From Pseudoips prasinana (lineage: Eukaryota > Arthropoda > Insecta > Lepidoptera > Nolidae): a DNA stretch of 64,000 bases. The number at the start of each line of letters is the position of its first letter. Position 1 is the first letter of the stretch. The notes beneath the pieces are model-generated. The model made no database searches, was not told the origin of the DNA, and worked only from the letters and a program-made list of their open reading frames with translations. Shown here piece by piece: positions 20,512 to 31,906 of this stretch. The position numbers and the translations under genes were made by a program. The stretch lies in contig OX621258.1 of the NCBI GenBank assembly GCA_951640165.1, forward strand, positions 4,735,501 through 4,799,500, read 5' to 3'.

Positions 20512-20730
20512 ATGTTAGAACACTTGATACCTAAAATACAGGATGAAAGAAAAACAGAAGGAACGAGATCTATGGAGAAGTCTAGACAGACCAAGGATAA
20601 CTTACAAAGATCAAATCAGAGACAAAAGCGAGAGAGGTCGTATCAAGAAGACATAGCGCCTGACAAAGATAGGGAGGAATGGAGGAAGATCCACCAACAA
20701 GAGCAGAGCTCTTCATTTGGATAGGTAGAG
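20512..20730 (+). pseudogene. LINE C-terminal fragment
   Basis: The end of the frame reads KDREEWRKIHQQEQSSSFG and stop, a typical non-LTR retrotransposon C-terminus. Upstream, RPRITYKDQIRDK appears in another frame, so at least one frameshift is present. Related to 46255-46460 (AQDREDWRKIH). Confidence 0.65.
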
Positions 20731-20862
20731 TAAATTCTAATATAACTTACATCCACTTTTTACCTTTCAAACTTTACCTATAAAGAGGTAACGTTTGTGT
20801 AGATTGTGCCCAGGGTTTTTATATAAACAGGTCTATATATCGTATAGGTATAATATCTAATA

Positions 20863-21112
20863 ATAATAATATCTGGGGACAATATCACACAGATCATCCT
20901 AGCCCCAAACTCAGCAAAGCTTGTACTATGGGTACCAGGCGACGATATACATACTTATATAGATAGATAAATACTTAAATACATAGAAAACATCCATGAC
21001 TCAGAAACAAATATTCGTGCTCATCACACAAATATTTGCGCTTACCGGGATTCGAACCCAGGACCACCAGCTTCGTAGGCAGGAGCACTACCAACTAGGC
21101 TATGGTGACTCA
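20863..21112 (-). repeat. SINE-B, young subfamily
   Basis: On the minus strand: GTCACCATAGCCTAGTTGGT (A box), GGGTTCGAATCCCGGTAAGC (B box), long body, ATT-repeat tail. Nearly identical to 21717-21968. The 140-codon + frame starting here is a shadow. Confidence 0.85.
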
Positions 21113-21716
21113 CTCGTATATACAATATATAAATCTGTTTATATAAAAATTCTCGGCGCAATCTACACAAACTTTACCTATTATTTTGCTGAACAATCCA
21201 TATTTAATGCAATTAAGTCTAGAAGTAATTGGTTAAAATTCCATTTAATAAATAATAATAAATATTATATGATGGAAAATGATGGTGTATTCACAAGCGT
21301 AAAGCTCACTAAAACTAAGGTATTCGCCTTAGATTATCTAAAATCTCCCAAAAGCCTCATAATATTATTGAATAATTATTTGCCTATTACGTTATTCATA
21401 CAAAAACAAGTCCACTGATAAAATTGTAAAAGCGTACCAGAGTCAACGCACTTTAATATAATAATTTTTATTGAAAAATGACCCTTAAGAACTAAGGTTT
21501 TAAGCCCCTCCAGTTACTACTAATTTGACGATAACCTAAGATTTTCTTCCATTTTGTAATAACAGTGGGCACTGTCTTTCCGGAACAGATGCCTTGAAAA
21601 TAAACAGCTCTAGTGGTCTCTATTGAACGCCCGCATTCAATACAAGTGGCTGAGTACAGTTTTAGCCACAAGCGTTTTGAACATGTTAGAATTTTACGAA
21701 AATATTGTTACGATGA
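21113..21716. other. Unassigned AT-rich sequence
   Basis: Part of a 140-codon frame (20996-21418) that begins inside the SINE; no motif. Confidence 0.35.
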
Positions 21717-21968
21717 ATAATAATAATATCTTGGGACAATGTCACAGATCATCCTAGCCCCAAACTAAGCAAAGCTTGTACTATGGGTACCAGGCGACGA
21801 TATACATACTTATATAGATAGATAAATACTTATATACATAGAAAACATCCATGACTCAGAAACAAATATTCGTGCTCATCACACAAATATTTGCACTTAC
21901 CGGGATTCGAACCCAGGACCACCAGCTTTCGTAGGCAGGAGCACTACCAATTAGGCTACGGTGACCGT
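21717..21968 (-). repeat. SINE-B, young subfamily
   Basis: Second near-identical copy, same orientation, intact A box TAGCCTAATTGGTAGTG and B box GGTTCGAATCC. Confidence 0.85.
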
Positions 21969-22377
21969 CACAATGGAAAATTATTATAATGGCTTTACTA
22001 ATAAAACTTTGTCGGTGAAAGAAGCTGTCTACTTGTCCAAAACGGATTCGAATCTTTTGTGAAGTTTTCTAAATTAGATTACACGAGATTTACTTTATAT
22101 CAAGCACCGCTATTTCGCCGGTCATCGTGATCGTGATGAGCGTTGAAATAGATGTAGGTAACATGTATTAATAACGCACAAGTGATTCTCTCTGGTTTGA
22201 AGGATATAAAAGATCTGGAGGATCCTGGGGGGCTACCGCTTGATTCGTCGGACATCGTGATCGTAATCGGCTAGCAAAAATGAAGTTTAAAAAAGACTAA
22301 TTTCATTTATTCATCAGTAAGTCTCCCACCATATAGATAAATAGAATTATGGCCTTTATCTCAGTCGTTTCTAGCCA
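21969..22377. other. Unassigned sequence
   Basis: CGCCGGTCATCGTGATCGTG and CGTCGGACATCGTGATCGTA form a loose direct repeat about 120 bp apart; otherwise nothing. Confidence 0.35.
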
Positions 22378-22545
22378 ACCAATAGTCCCCATGACTAGAG
22401 CCGGAAAGGATAGCTTCACGTGTCCTCCGAAGCACGAAGACGCTCACAAACTTAAACCACATTAGTTGAACACGCGCCTGGTTGCTTAAGCTTACCGGAC
22501 AGCAACTAGCAATGGCCGTCAGTGTGCAGTGGTGATTAAGTAGTG
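22378..22545 (-). repeat. 5S-headed SINE, diverged
   Basis: GTGTCCTCCGAAGCACGAAG and GCGCCTGGTTGCTTAAGCTT match the body/head of the 5S-headed SINE in reverse. Confidence 0.65.
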
Positions 22546-22575
22546 TATTCTAACCCATCCCTACAGGTATAATCC

Positions 22576-22860
22576 GGGATGTTCACCGAGACCAAGGTTG
22601 ATGGTTTTCATGCAATTATACGGAAACGGTGCGCTTCTATTCTCGGTAGAATACGTGGTAGCTCCCACAGCATCCTGAGTGTATTGTGTGATAGATGGGA
22701 CAGCCCCATGCTGGCTCACTGGATACGGCTGCACACGTGGGTGTCAGCCGTTTCAACTTTTGTATAAGAGTCTCTTTTACTAACACTAGGTTAGGACTTT
22801 TACTAACAATATATGGAAATTTATTCTGAAATAAATGATTAATAATAATAATAATAACTC
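22576..22860 (+). pseudogene. LINE C-terminus with TAA-repeat tail
   Basis: Frame from 22579 reads MFTETKVDGFHAIIRKRCAS, then SHSILSVLCDRWDSPMLAHW and a stop, like the last exon-less part of jockey/CR1-type LINEs. It is followed by an AT-rich 3' UTR and TTAATAATAATAATAATAAC tail. Only the last 60 or so codons remain. Confidence 0.65.
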
Positions 22861-23914
22861 AAACAAACAACAGTTTCCGCAATTGATCACAAACACTGTG
22901 TAAATACTTCACAACAATATAAAACATATTAGTCTCAATACAGAGATATTGCTTCCTTCTTGTGGCTACTACGGGGGGTATCCATAACTCATTTTGCTCT
23001 AAACATGCCGCCAAGATATATGAAGCAGATGTGAGATGATGTACACACAAACTACAATAGATGTTAACAATACGCGTGTTCTGTGAGCGGGCGGTGTAAG
23101 CTTCCGGTCGGGCTTTGGTCTCAGCCTTCAGCAAACTATTCCGCCTTGTTTTTCCCTAATGTAATAGCCACCAGGTCATAGTCATGTACCTCTATATTTA
23201 ATTCAGTAAATATTGAGATTTTAAACTTTACTGTGCAGTGCTTGTTGTGGCAGCTACTGAGAAACATTGCAAAAAAAATGCAGTAAACCCTTTAAAAAAT
23301 GTATCTGGTTCAACTTAATATATATTTACAATTTAATTATCTAAATGCATTGAATTAAATCTACACATTCCTACGTAATTTTATCATTAACATAGTCATA
23401 CATTTTGTAATATGCCTTGCTACACAATTTCATTGGGAAGTTTGTTGTAGAAGCCCCATAAAATAGTTACTATTTTGTGGAGACGAGTATTATGTAACAT
23501 GATTTTGCTTATTTAGAGTATTTACATTATGAATTTCACATTTCTATTTAATTTGATCAATATTGTTATGCAGTATAGTCTTGTAATAAAGTAAGCAACA
23601 GTTAGAATGTTTATTTCTTTAAACTTTGCTCTAAGACAAACTCTACTACCAAGGCTGTATATAGCTCTTTCTCTTTTCTCTCTATTTTTTGATATATAAA
23701 AAACCTGAAAATATAACTAGGGCGGACATCATTTGCGGTGGCCATGGACTCCCTAAGAAGAAGACCCGTATGGCTAAATATCATTCACATTAATATTTTA
23801 TCTTCGCCACACAAAGAGCCATCTAGACAAGAAAATATATTATAATCTGCAGCGGCTTTTATTTTGGTAGCTAACTGGAAGGGTTTATATTAAAGCCAAG
23901 GATACACTAGGGGG
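22861..23914. other. AT-rich unassigned sequence
   Basis: A 91-codon minus frame (22859-23134) lacks motifs; no repeats recognised. Confidence 0.35.
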
Positions 23915-24244
23915 CAAATGGAGCAACATGTTGCGGAACATGTTGCTCAACAACTACGTAGAACATGCCGAAGTGAATGTCGCGGAACATTGTGTTGACC
24001 ACACTAGTCAGTGTTTATAGAAATGTCGCCCGAGAACGTTGTGGCTATTAGTGCTGCGTACATAGTATTAGGGAACAAGATCCTCATTAAACAGTATAAC
24101 TCTATCTCATATCATGAACTCTCCCTGACCGGTCCTCAATTGGACAAGCGACCCGCTTCTCCGTGTAGACGTAGAGCGATGGCTGCCCAAAACGTCCCTA
24201 AAATGCGACCCGCTCGTGCATCTCCAAATAACCGTCTTAATTAG
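23915..24244 (+). other. Open frame with AACATGTTGC repeats upstream; unidentified
   Basis: The 77-codon frame at 24011-24244 begins MFIEMSPENVVAISAAYIVL and turns basic (RRRAMAAQN). Upstream are AACATGTTGC words arranged as a 12-bp palindrome (23921-23948). This could be the N-terminal part of a DNA transposon protein, but no catalytic motif is present and I cannot name it. Confidence 0.35.
23921..23948. repeat. 12-bp palindrome, 4-nt loop
   Basis: GAGCAACATGTT GCGG AACATGTTGCTC; each arm also contains the self-complementary AACATGTT. Confidence 0.85.
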
Positions 24245-24610
24245 AGATCAAAAATTTGTTTGTAGTTTTATTTGCTTTACGGCTTGAGCCTCCGTTCTTC
24301 TCTTTCCCTAGTGAAGCACTGAAATCCTCCTAGGTTTAGTGTAAACATCATGTCAAAAACTAAGTATTTTACAAGTTATCTAAACTCTCGAACGCAACCA
24401 ATCATACAAAGCACTTCACATTTCAAACACGACTACCGAACCAAATAAATACACATCATTCCGTATTGCAAGGTGAATAAATATGTACTTATAATAAATC
24501 GTACTCTGCACCCGAGTGTACCAAATAAAGAGGGTCCTGCGAACCACTCGAATATATTGAAGAGACCATCGATCAAGTCTCAGGGATGGAATTTATGCAC
24601 CGCGTACGAA

Positions 24611-24714
24611 AATAATATTTTTGCACCGCAGTGTAAAATATAGACTATATTACAGATGTATCTGTACATCTATAATATAGTCCATATTTTACACTGTAGT
24701 GCAAAAATATTATT
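24611..24714. repeat. 50-bp palindrome, 4-nt loop, four mismatches
   Basis: Arms 24611-24660 and 24665-24714; segments such as AATAATATTTTTGCAC and GTGCAAAAATATTATT pair exactly. The four differences show it is older than the perfect palindromes. Confidence 0.88.
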
Positions 24715-24828
24715 ATATTATAAAATTACTTTAATGATAAAGATCATTTTAAGTTAACAATGTTTGTATTTAAGTGAAGATGTTGCATATCTGGTGAGGT
24801 GGTTAAGAATAGTCACTGATATGTTCAT

Positions 24829-24965
24829 CATTATCATCATATCAGCCGAAAGGCGACCAAAGCTGGACTGGCTTCACCCAAAGATCTCGACAATTGTCGG
24901 CCTTGCGCTATCCACATCCAGCGGTTTCCAGCGATCTTCATAAAATCATCGGTCTATCTTTCGAG
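24829..24965 (-). pseudogene. LINE family D fragment
   Basis: CATCATATCAGCCGAAAGGC and CTTGCGCTATCCACATCCAG are the reverse of the D 3' end. Confidence 0.65.
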
Positions 24966-26769
24966 ATTTACGACATAACTATGTTTTTTTTTCTACCTTT
25001 AAAAATACAATGCCCCCACTAGGGTAAAAAGTCGTATCGTAGGGGACTTTAAAAACATGAAATTAACACACTCAGAACAACCATTTATGGGCCACACAAA
25101 ATTAAATAGTTGTCCTATCGAGGACCTAACCAAAAACAAGAGGGCGACGCGCGACGAGTCAATAACGGGGCAACTAGGAACCAGTAGAAAAATGAGTAGT
25201 ATGTGTGTATGGGAAAATGACTCCCCATGATATTCACAGACCTCCCAAAAAACCCACCCAGATTGACGGATCACTGTGTAAAAATAAAACTGTGACCGAA
25301 CGGCACACATCAAAGGGCGCGCCACAGTATCAATTTCACAGTTATTAACGATGTATCTGCAATATGGAGACTTGTATATATATACTGTTGGTTACCTATT
25401 GATGCCACAGCTTAGCTATAAACGACTACTCTGTGCGAGGTCACGATAACATGTGAAAATTTATGTGTGGGTGAATTAGTATGTTTGTTACTCCTGCTCG
25501 CTGATACGATTGTATGGATTAGGATGAGTTTTTATTTTATTGCTGACCGTCGCACAGTAGGCCGGATTTTGGATATAGTGGACTTAGGACCCAAGGTCGA
25601 AATTTCGGGGTGAAAAAACTCATACGGGCAGATAAAAGTGCGCTTATCGACTTTTCTTCTAGAACTTATGCGAAATCGTTAACTGTCGCCAAAAATATAT
25701 TGTAAAAAGAAATATATGGAGAAAAACTGAAATTATTTTTTATCGATACGTTCAAGAGTGTTAGCAATGAAACCTTATGTATGTTATTCTCTTACAGTTA
25801 TTCATTAATTCCACAAAAAATATTTGCATATACATGCTGTTTTGCCAAAATAAGCATCTATCTATCTAGCATTAAAGTATCAGTCAATCACCCCAATTAG
25901 AATATTATATTGTAATCATATTACATACACTGATTTTTATTTAACACGTATATGCATTGTTATTTACTAAATTCGTTTCTTGGAATAAAGTTTATTTTTC
26001 TTTATTTTGTATTGAATGATGGGATTTGTATGAATACAAATAAAACTGCGATTTTAAAAGTCTTATTACTTTGACTTACGGTCCATTTCAATTTGTTTTG
26101 ACTGTACAGGGTTAATATGACAATAATTTCCGTAGTTTTAATTATTATGGAATAAAAAATTACCTATATAAAAAATGATATAAATCGATTCAGTAAACGA
26201 TTCTGAACGAACTATTATCAGGATGTGCATTTATGTTACATGTTGTATATATATACACATACAGAGGTGTCGGTAACGGTAACAGTGTCGCGAGTTCAAT
26301 TGTTTTTATCCCATCTTAAAAATGTCAAACGCGTCTTAAGAAGATTTCACATCATAAATACTTTTATTAAATTATTTAAATCGTTTATGAAACAGAAAAG
26401 CTTATGTCGGTTCTATATATCTAAAGGCGCCACTTTTATATAAAAAAAAAATACAAGGAATATCAAATAACCACCAGCTAAATGGATATATGTTTTTCCG
26501 ATATGCTGTTGCTATTTTTAGGTGCAACCACCGTTCGCTGCTGTTCAGGCATGGAAAATGAAAAGAAAAAAGCTATCAGGTGATCTAGAGCGTACCTAAT
26601 TGACTGAATAAAATTGGAAATGAAGCTTGACTTTGTCCAAATTCAAATATAAAGCCTTTGATGAAAATAATAAAATTCATGTTTTATCTTTCAGTACCCT
26701 ATATGCATATGTACCTATGTAGGTATGTAACCTATATTCTGGCAAATAGACATTTTCATTTACATTTCA
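24966..26769. other. Long unassigned stretch
   Basis: A 108-codon minus frame at 24999-25325 is hydrophobic in places and without known motif. The rest is AT-rich with no repeat recognised. This is one of the longest stretches free of obvious transposons. Confidence 0.35.
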
Positions 26770-26818
26770 GCGGGCCGTTTGGCGGGGTTGGTAAATACTA
26801 GCCTTTCACTAGAACGGC
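26770..26818 (+). repeat. SINE-B head fragment
   Basis: CGGGCCGTTTGGCGGGGTTGG (SINE-B start) breaks off after CACTAGAACGG and is followed by a D fragment. Confidence 0.6.
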
Positions 26819-26888
26819 CATTGTGGACATCCTTGGGGGAGGCCTTTGTCCAGCTATGGACGTCTTTCGGCTGATATGATGATGTTGA
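26819..26888 (+). pseudogene. LINE family D 3' end
   Basis: GGGGGAGGCCTTTGTCCAGC through CGGCTGATATGATGATG; only about 70 bp. Confidence 0.7.
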
Positions 26889-26900
26889 TTATATAATCGA

Positions 26901-27075
26901 CGGGCCTGTTGGCGTGGTTGGTAAATAACCTTGCAATATTCTCACCCAGGACAGATATTTGTGTGCATGAACATGTCTGTTTCTCCTGAGTCTGAGTGTT
27001 AATTATCTATATAAGTATGTATTAACAAAGAACAGTAATGTCTGTAGTATATCAGTTATTGGTATAAATATACGT
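26901..27075 (+). repeat. SINE-B, 3' truncated by next copy
   Basis: Starts CGACGGGCCTGTTGGCGTGG and runs to GTATATCAGTTATTGG, where another SINE-B begins within a few bases. Confidence 0.7.
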
Positions 27076-27330
27076 GGAAGGAAGATACGCTGCATTTCAC
27101 GCCGCAGGTCGTGGGTTCGATTCCCCCCCGGGACAAATATTTGTGTGCATGAACATGGCTATTTGTCCCGAGTCTGGGTGTAAATTATCTATATAAGTAT
27201 GTATTTACAAAAGCTAAATAGTATATGTAATATATCAGTTATCTGGTTTCCATAGTACAAGCTCTTCTTAGTTTGGGATCAGATGGTCGTGTGTGAATAA
27301 TGTCCCAGGATATTACATTATATTAGATAT
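27076..27330 (+). repeat. SINE-B
   Basis: Head CACGCCGCAGGTCGTGGGTT / CGATTCC, body with TATCTATATAAGTATGTATT and 3' end TGTGAATAATGTCCCAGGAT. Confidence 0.75.
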
Positions 27331-27344
27331 ATATTATCTGGATT

Positions 27345-27410
27345 CCACAGTATAGTTTGGGATCTGATGGCCGTGTGTGAATAATGTCCTAAGATATAAT
27401 TATTATCCCG
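27345..27410 (+). repeat. SINE-B 3' end fragment
   Basis: Third partial copy: GTTTGGGATCTGATGGCCGT and AATAATGTCCTAAG with ATT tail. Confidence 0.7.
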
Positions 27411-27916
27411 TGCAGATGATATTGGCCGCCATATCCGAAATTCGATTTAAATCGGATATTATATTGTGTGAAAAGATTTTCCTTGTTTATATTTTCGATA
27501 GGTCGGCAACGCGTCGGAGATTTTAATCGCCCGCGCCTATCTTCAGATTAAACTTATATAATACTTGTCGGCTACTTTAGTCAAAACGTTACAAAATTAT
27601 AACACTGCTTTTCATAGCGACTTATTTACCCCATTTGAAAATAATATGAACCGGAAAATAAGCAAAAAGCTATTGTTTGTAATGGAGTGTTCAAATTGTT
27701 TTTGTTTTGCAAACGTCTACGAAATATTTTAAAAATATTCAGATACAAACTCATTGGTAGTCGGAGAAAAAGGGCGCTACTTTCTCTGTATTTTTATTTA
27801 CTGTTCAATACGTTAATAATTTTATTTATATTACGTTTATTTTATTTATTTTAAGTATCAAGTATGTAATATTATTACTTGACCATTATCAATTTAATAT
27901 GGCTATCGCTATAGCT
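27411..27916. other. Unassigned sequence with a SINE-A 3' scrap
   Basis: ATTGGCCGCCATATCCGAAA at 27420-27439 matches the SINE-A 3' end. The rest is AT-rich. Confidence 0.4.
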
Positions 27917-28630
27917 GTATTTTTAAGATTTGACGTGTATACTTTTCCAATTTATCAGTTATGTTCTTGTCGGTGGAGTATCCCCCAACCGTACATATTT
28001 TTAAGATTTGACTTGTATACTTTTCCAATTTATCAGTTATGTTCTTGTCGGTGGAGTATCCCCCAACCGTACATATTTTTAAGATTTGACGTGTATACTT
28101 TTCCAATTTATCAGTTATGTTCTTGTCGGTGGAGTATCCCCCAACCGTACATATTTTTAAGATTTGACTTGTATACTTTTCCAATTTATCAGTTATGTTC
28201 TTGTCGGTGGAGTATCCCCCAACCGTACATATTTTTAAGATTTGACTTGTACCTATACTTTTCCAATTTATCAGTTATGTTCTTGTCGGTGGAGTATCCC
28301 CCAACCGTACATATTTTTAAGATTTGACGTGTATACTTTTCCAATTTATCAGTTATGTTCTTGTCGGTGGAGTATCCCCCAACCGTACATATTTTTAAGA
28401 TTTGACGTGTATACTTTTCCAATTTATCAGTTATGTTCTTGTCGGTGGAGTATCCCCCAACCGTACATATTTTTAAGATTTGACGTGTATACTTTTCCAA
28501 TTTATCAGTTATGTTCTTGTCGGTGGAGTATCCCCCAACCGTACATATTTTTAAGATTTGACGTGTATACTTTTCCAATTTATCAGTTATGTTCTTGTCG
28601 GTGGAGTATCCCCCAACCGTACATATTTTC
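27917..28630. repeat. Minisatellite: nine tandem 78-bp units
   Basis: GAC at the same phase recurs at 27932, 28010, 28088, 28166, 28244, 28326, 28404, 28482 and 28560. The spacing is 78 bp except 82 bp once, from a CCTA insertion at unit 5. Units are almost identical; the main variant is GACG against GACT, in order G,T,G,T,T,G,G,G,G. Because 78 is a multiple of three, both strands are open: + repeats a 26-residue unit starting FLRFDVYTFPIYQL, - one starting KICTVGGYSTDKNITDKLEK. The frames on both strands are broken at the 4-bp insertion. Probably noncoding. Confidence 0.96.
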
Positions 28631-28918
28631 GGCAAGCGCTCTTTGTCATTTTGGTTCGACCCCACTTCCACTTTCTCTCTGGCTCTATAAAATTAATAAA
28701 AAATAAAAAGAAGTTTTGATTCACGTAGACTTTAAAAAAGCGCTTGTAAATAGTCAGAACATGTTTGTAGTAAATTATAATGAGTTAATTAATTTATAAT
28801 TATTTCTAGGTACATATAGATATTTAGGTACACGGATGATATGAAAAAATTTACAATAAGATTTATTTTATAATAATAATGATATTTAGCTAGCTTATTT
28901 TAAGTTATTGTCAAGGGG
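28631..28918. other. Unassigned sequence
   Basis: Nothing recognised. Confidence 0.3.
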
Positions 28919-29080
28919 ATTATCATCATCATCATCATATCAGCCGAAAGACGTCCACTGCTGTACAAAGGCCTCCCCTAAAGATTCCCCCTCAATTGCC
29001 GGTCTTGCACTATCCGCATCCAGCGATTTCCAGCGACCCGCACAAGATCATCGATCCATCCTGCCCACGCTGCGCCAAGG
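28919..29080 (-). pseudogene. LINE family D fragment
   Basis: ATCATCATCATCATCAT tail, CAGCCGAAAGACGTCCACTG, GCACTATCCGCATCCAGCGA: D 3' end in reverse. Confidence 0.7.
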
Positions 29081-29319
29081 GAATTATGTGTAGGTTTAAT
29101 TATCGAAATTTAAAATTTTAGTTACATGTTTACTGCATATTGTCTAAATGGCTATCCATTTGTAGTATATTTATTTTATTAAATTAATAAATGTCTTGGG
29201 ACAACAGCTACCACATGATGTAATGCCGTAGCTTATATGGCATCACATCTGTGTATCTGAAACATTTCATTCCACATTTCCATTGATCATGTTTCTTACG
29301 AATTATTTACGCGCAGAGT

Positions 29320-29505
29320 CAGGAAGAGGCAATGTGACACTTCCGCACACCTAACCCCTCTTCAGTCGTGTTCCATCTTATTGATTTCCCATCGCGTGGA
29401 ATTTATGTTACTGTAAACACTTGCGACCTCTAAGATATGTCCTCCCCCTCCGTAGTTGGAGTTAGCCTCTTCCGAAATTCGGCTAGGAGGAACTAATAAC
29501 ATCAA
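29320..29505 (+). repeat. SINE-A fragment
   Basis: GTGACACTTCCGCACACC, CTTCAGTCGTGTTCCATC, CCGAAATTCGGCTAGGAGGA in SINE-A order; diverged. Confidence 0.6.
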
Positions 29506-29977
29506 TCCATTTGACAAGAAAGACAACACCACCAATATTTCCCAAAATATCAAAAGCAGAACACTAACAGCAAACTATAATTACCCCATTTTGCATAACC
29601 GCATCCGTATCTCACATGACATATATCAAGTTTGACGTTTGACGCGTGACAGCTGTCAGATTTGACGGCAGCGGCGGAACTTCAATGGTTATTTTCGGAC
29701 ACAATTGTTTTAAAACGCTTTTAGAAATTTAAGATGAGGCAAAAAGCTACATCCTTTGTGTTTCGGAAAACTGAAACTTATGTTTTAAATTAGAAGTAGT
29801 CCATCGTAATTTAGAACAAATAAGGCTCTGGTGAAAAGGCCGAGTCTAAATATTTCAGTATTAAAATTACAAGACCACACTGGGGCAATTTTTCGAGTGT
29901 TAAGTCCAATAAAATTTTGAAATGTGAAAGCGAGATACCTACTGAAGCCTACTGAATTCTTGGCTTTAACTCGCTAT
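29506..29977. other. Unassigned, with TTGACAGCTGTCA-type cluster
   Basis: At 29630-29675 TTTGACGTTTGACGCGTGAC and CAGCTGTCAGATTTGACGGC form a cluster of TTTGAC/CAGCTG words often seen near insect promoters. No transcript feature supports a start here. Confidence 0.3.
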
Positions 29978-30239
29978 TTACGTATCGTATGGGCAGTAGT
30001 TACCCTAGCGTCAGAGTGGTCCAAGCCGCCCAGTAGGCCTCTGTCATAACTTAACGACTGTAATTGTTGTCTAATGACTACAACCCCGACCAACAGCTTT
30101 ACGTGCCTTCCGAAGCACGGAGACGCTCCGAATACAAACCATTTTGGTGGTCACCCATCTATGGACTGACCGCGAGCCTAGTTGCTTAACCTCACCGATT
30201 ACTTACGGACCGGTGAAAGTATCTACCTATGAGCGCCTC
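29978..30239 (-). repeat. 5S-headed SINE, full copy
   Basis: Reverse strand: head CACCGGTCCGTAAGTAATCG, GTGAGGTTAAGCAACTAGGC, CGCGGTCAGTCCATAGATGG, then body and end CTGCCCATACGATACG. The best preserved match to the 5S C-box (GATGGGTGACC). Confidence 0.8.
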
Positions 30240-30522
30240 ACTCTAACTCACTAACACACACCCGCCCGCAAAATATATACACGTGCAAGAAGGATAATAT
30301 GTATAAGCAAATAACATTGACCGGAATGATATCCAACACGTGTGGCAATCCCCTACGGACATTTATAACAACTCATGCATGTTGAGTGTACATGCCATGA
30401 GAATGGTCCGTCCGTATGTTTTACTTCTTACTTGGGCATTAAAACTACATATCAACAATTTTTACTTTTAAAGCATGATTCACATGCGTAAATCTGAACT
30501 CAAAAATGGGAAACCATTCGTT

Positions 30523-30640
30523 TAATCGTCCGGCGGGTCTTGAACCAGCTCTCTCTGCCAATCCAGGGTAGGCGCTCTGCCGGTAAGCTACGAATGATAC
30601 TCACAGGCAGATAAAATTTAGGATTCCATCGCTAACACCC
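30523..30640 (-). repeat. tRNA-headed SINE remnant
   Basis: Reverse strand: TAGCTTACCGGCAGAGCGCC (A box) and GGTTCAAGACCCGCC (B box). Related to 30900-30970 and 57600-57690. Confidence 0.6.
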
Positions 30641-30742
30641 TTACGGAGCCGAAGATGACGGTGGTATTCATCGGCTATTTTATCAGTTGCATGTGAAAGA
30701 TCATAATATAATGTAATTTCTGTCATAAAATATCTTCTGTCA

Positions 30743-30835
30743 TCAATCACCCCAAGGTTGACTGGCAGAGAATGCCTTCGGCATTAAGTCCGCCTTTTTA
30801 CATTGTTGTGCATAAAGTTTAAATAAATAATATCA
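30743..30835 (+). repeat. LINE 3' end fragment
   Basis: CACCCCAAGGTTGACTGGCA, GAGAATGCCTTCGGCATTAA, GTCCGCC and terminal AAGTTTAAATAAATAA: a LINE 3' UTR, also at 9832. Confidence 0.7.
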
Positions 30836-30899
30836 AATTGATAACAACTTTCAAACTTTATTTGTTTGTTATTTATCATTATGCGTAATATTAAGCGTT

Positions 30900-30970
30900 A
30901 ATCATAAATTTAATCGTCCGTCAGAACCCTTTGCTAATTCGGGGTGGACGCTCTCCCGCTAAGCATACAC
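30900..30970 (-). repeat. tRNA-headed SINE remnant
   Basis: TAATCGTCCGTCAGAACCC and GGTGGACGCTCTCCCGCTAA match 30523-30590 in the same orientation. Confidence 0.5.
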
Positions 30971-31380
30971 ATACAAATAAATTTTGACTGTCATGAATTA
31001 CAGTAAAGTAACCAAAAGTCCGTAAAATGGGCGGCATTTAATATTAATTTTAAAACTATAAGTTGTACAGAGGTGGACCATAGGCATTATCTCCCAGACA
31101 AGCTAGAGGAAGTGCAGCGATTAAAAGTTAGATAGATGCACTAAGAAGAGATTAAATAAATAATTAAGAGAAATATAAAATACATATATGATATCATTTC
31201 AATATATATGTATAATATCTAATATATACAATACTATTACTGCTATACCTTACTGTAAATTGAAATTTAGTAGGTAGAACGATTCTGCTTACAAGTTGAT
31301 AAGGATCTGCACACTTAGCTATCTTTTAAACGGGAAGTACCTATGCTATTTTTTCAATCACAGATAAGAATATTACAATA
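30971..31380. other. AT-rich unassigned sequence
   Basis: Nothing recognised. Confidence 0.3.
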
Positions 31381-31570
31381 ACTAGCTGCGCCCCGCGGTT
31401 TTACCTGCGTTAAGTTTTATAAATTATAACAGCTCCTCCCCCGTAGGTGATAGCGTGATAATATGTTGCCTATATGTTGACCGGAACTCTTAGTAATATT
31501 CATGCAAAATGTTAAGTAAATCCAGTAGTTTTTGGGTTTAGCCCGGACATACATACAGACAAACAGACAA
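31381..31570 (-). repeat. J-type repeat beginning CTAGCTGCGCCCCGCGG
   Basis: CTAGCTGCGCCCCGCGGTTT, TTACCTGCG and the CGGACATACATACAGACAAA end are high-copy lepidopteran repeat words; the copy at 31714-31906 runs the opposite way and ends GGGCACAGCTAGTA. Confidence 0.65.
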
Positions 31571-31713
31571 AAATTCTAAAAACTATATTTTTGGCTTCGG
31601 TATCGATTGTAGATCACGCCCCAAATATCCTTTTGAAAAAAATATTCAATGTACAGTTTTGACTTTCCTACGATTTTATTATATGTATAGATGTTGCCCA
31701 AGGTATAAAAAAA

Positions 31714-31906
31714 CTTAATCTTACTAATATTATAAATGCGAAAGTTTGTGAGTATGGATGTTTGTTACTCCTTCACGCAAAAACTACCCAACGGATTTTG
31801 ATGAAACTTTGTAGTAATATAGCTTATACATCCGAATAACATATAGGCTATAATTTATAAATTTTAACGCGGAAAAAACCGTAGGGCACAGCTAGTATAA
31901 AATACA
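31714..31906 (+). repeat. J-family repeat, near complete
   Basis: Starts CTTACTAATATTATAAATGC, contains CAACGGATTTTGATGAAACT and ends AGGGCACAGCTAGTA. Confidence 0.75.

Noticed and set aside
20996..21418. 140-codon plus-strand open frame
   Set aside because: It starts inside a SINE-B on the opposite strand and runs into AT-rich DNA; no motif.
20863..21968. Segmental duplication with SINE-B at both ends
   Set aside because: Homology stops at the SINE boundaries; two separate insertions of a young subfamily explain it.
24999..25325. Membrane protein gene on the minus strand
   Set aside because: Hydrophobic stretches only; no start context, no homologue recognised, isolated frame of 108 codons.
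27909..28706. CRISPR-like array or a repeat-protein gene
   Set aside because: Units are contiguous with no spacers, and this is a eukaryote. Open frames exist on both strands only because the 78-bp unit lacks stops and is a multiple of three; a 4-bp insertion breaks the frames on both strands.
29630..29675. Promoter of a host gene
   Set aside because: TTTGAC/CAGCTG words are suggestive, but no initiator, ORF or splice sites follow.
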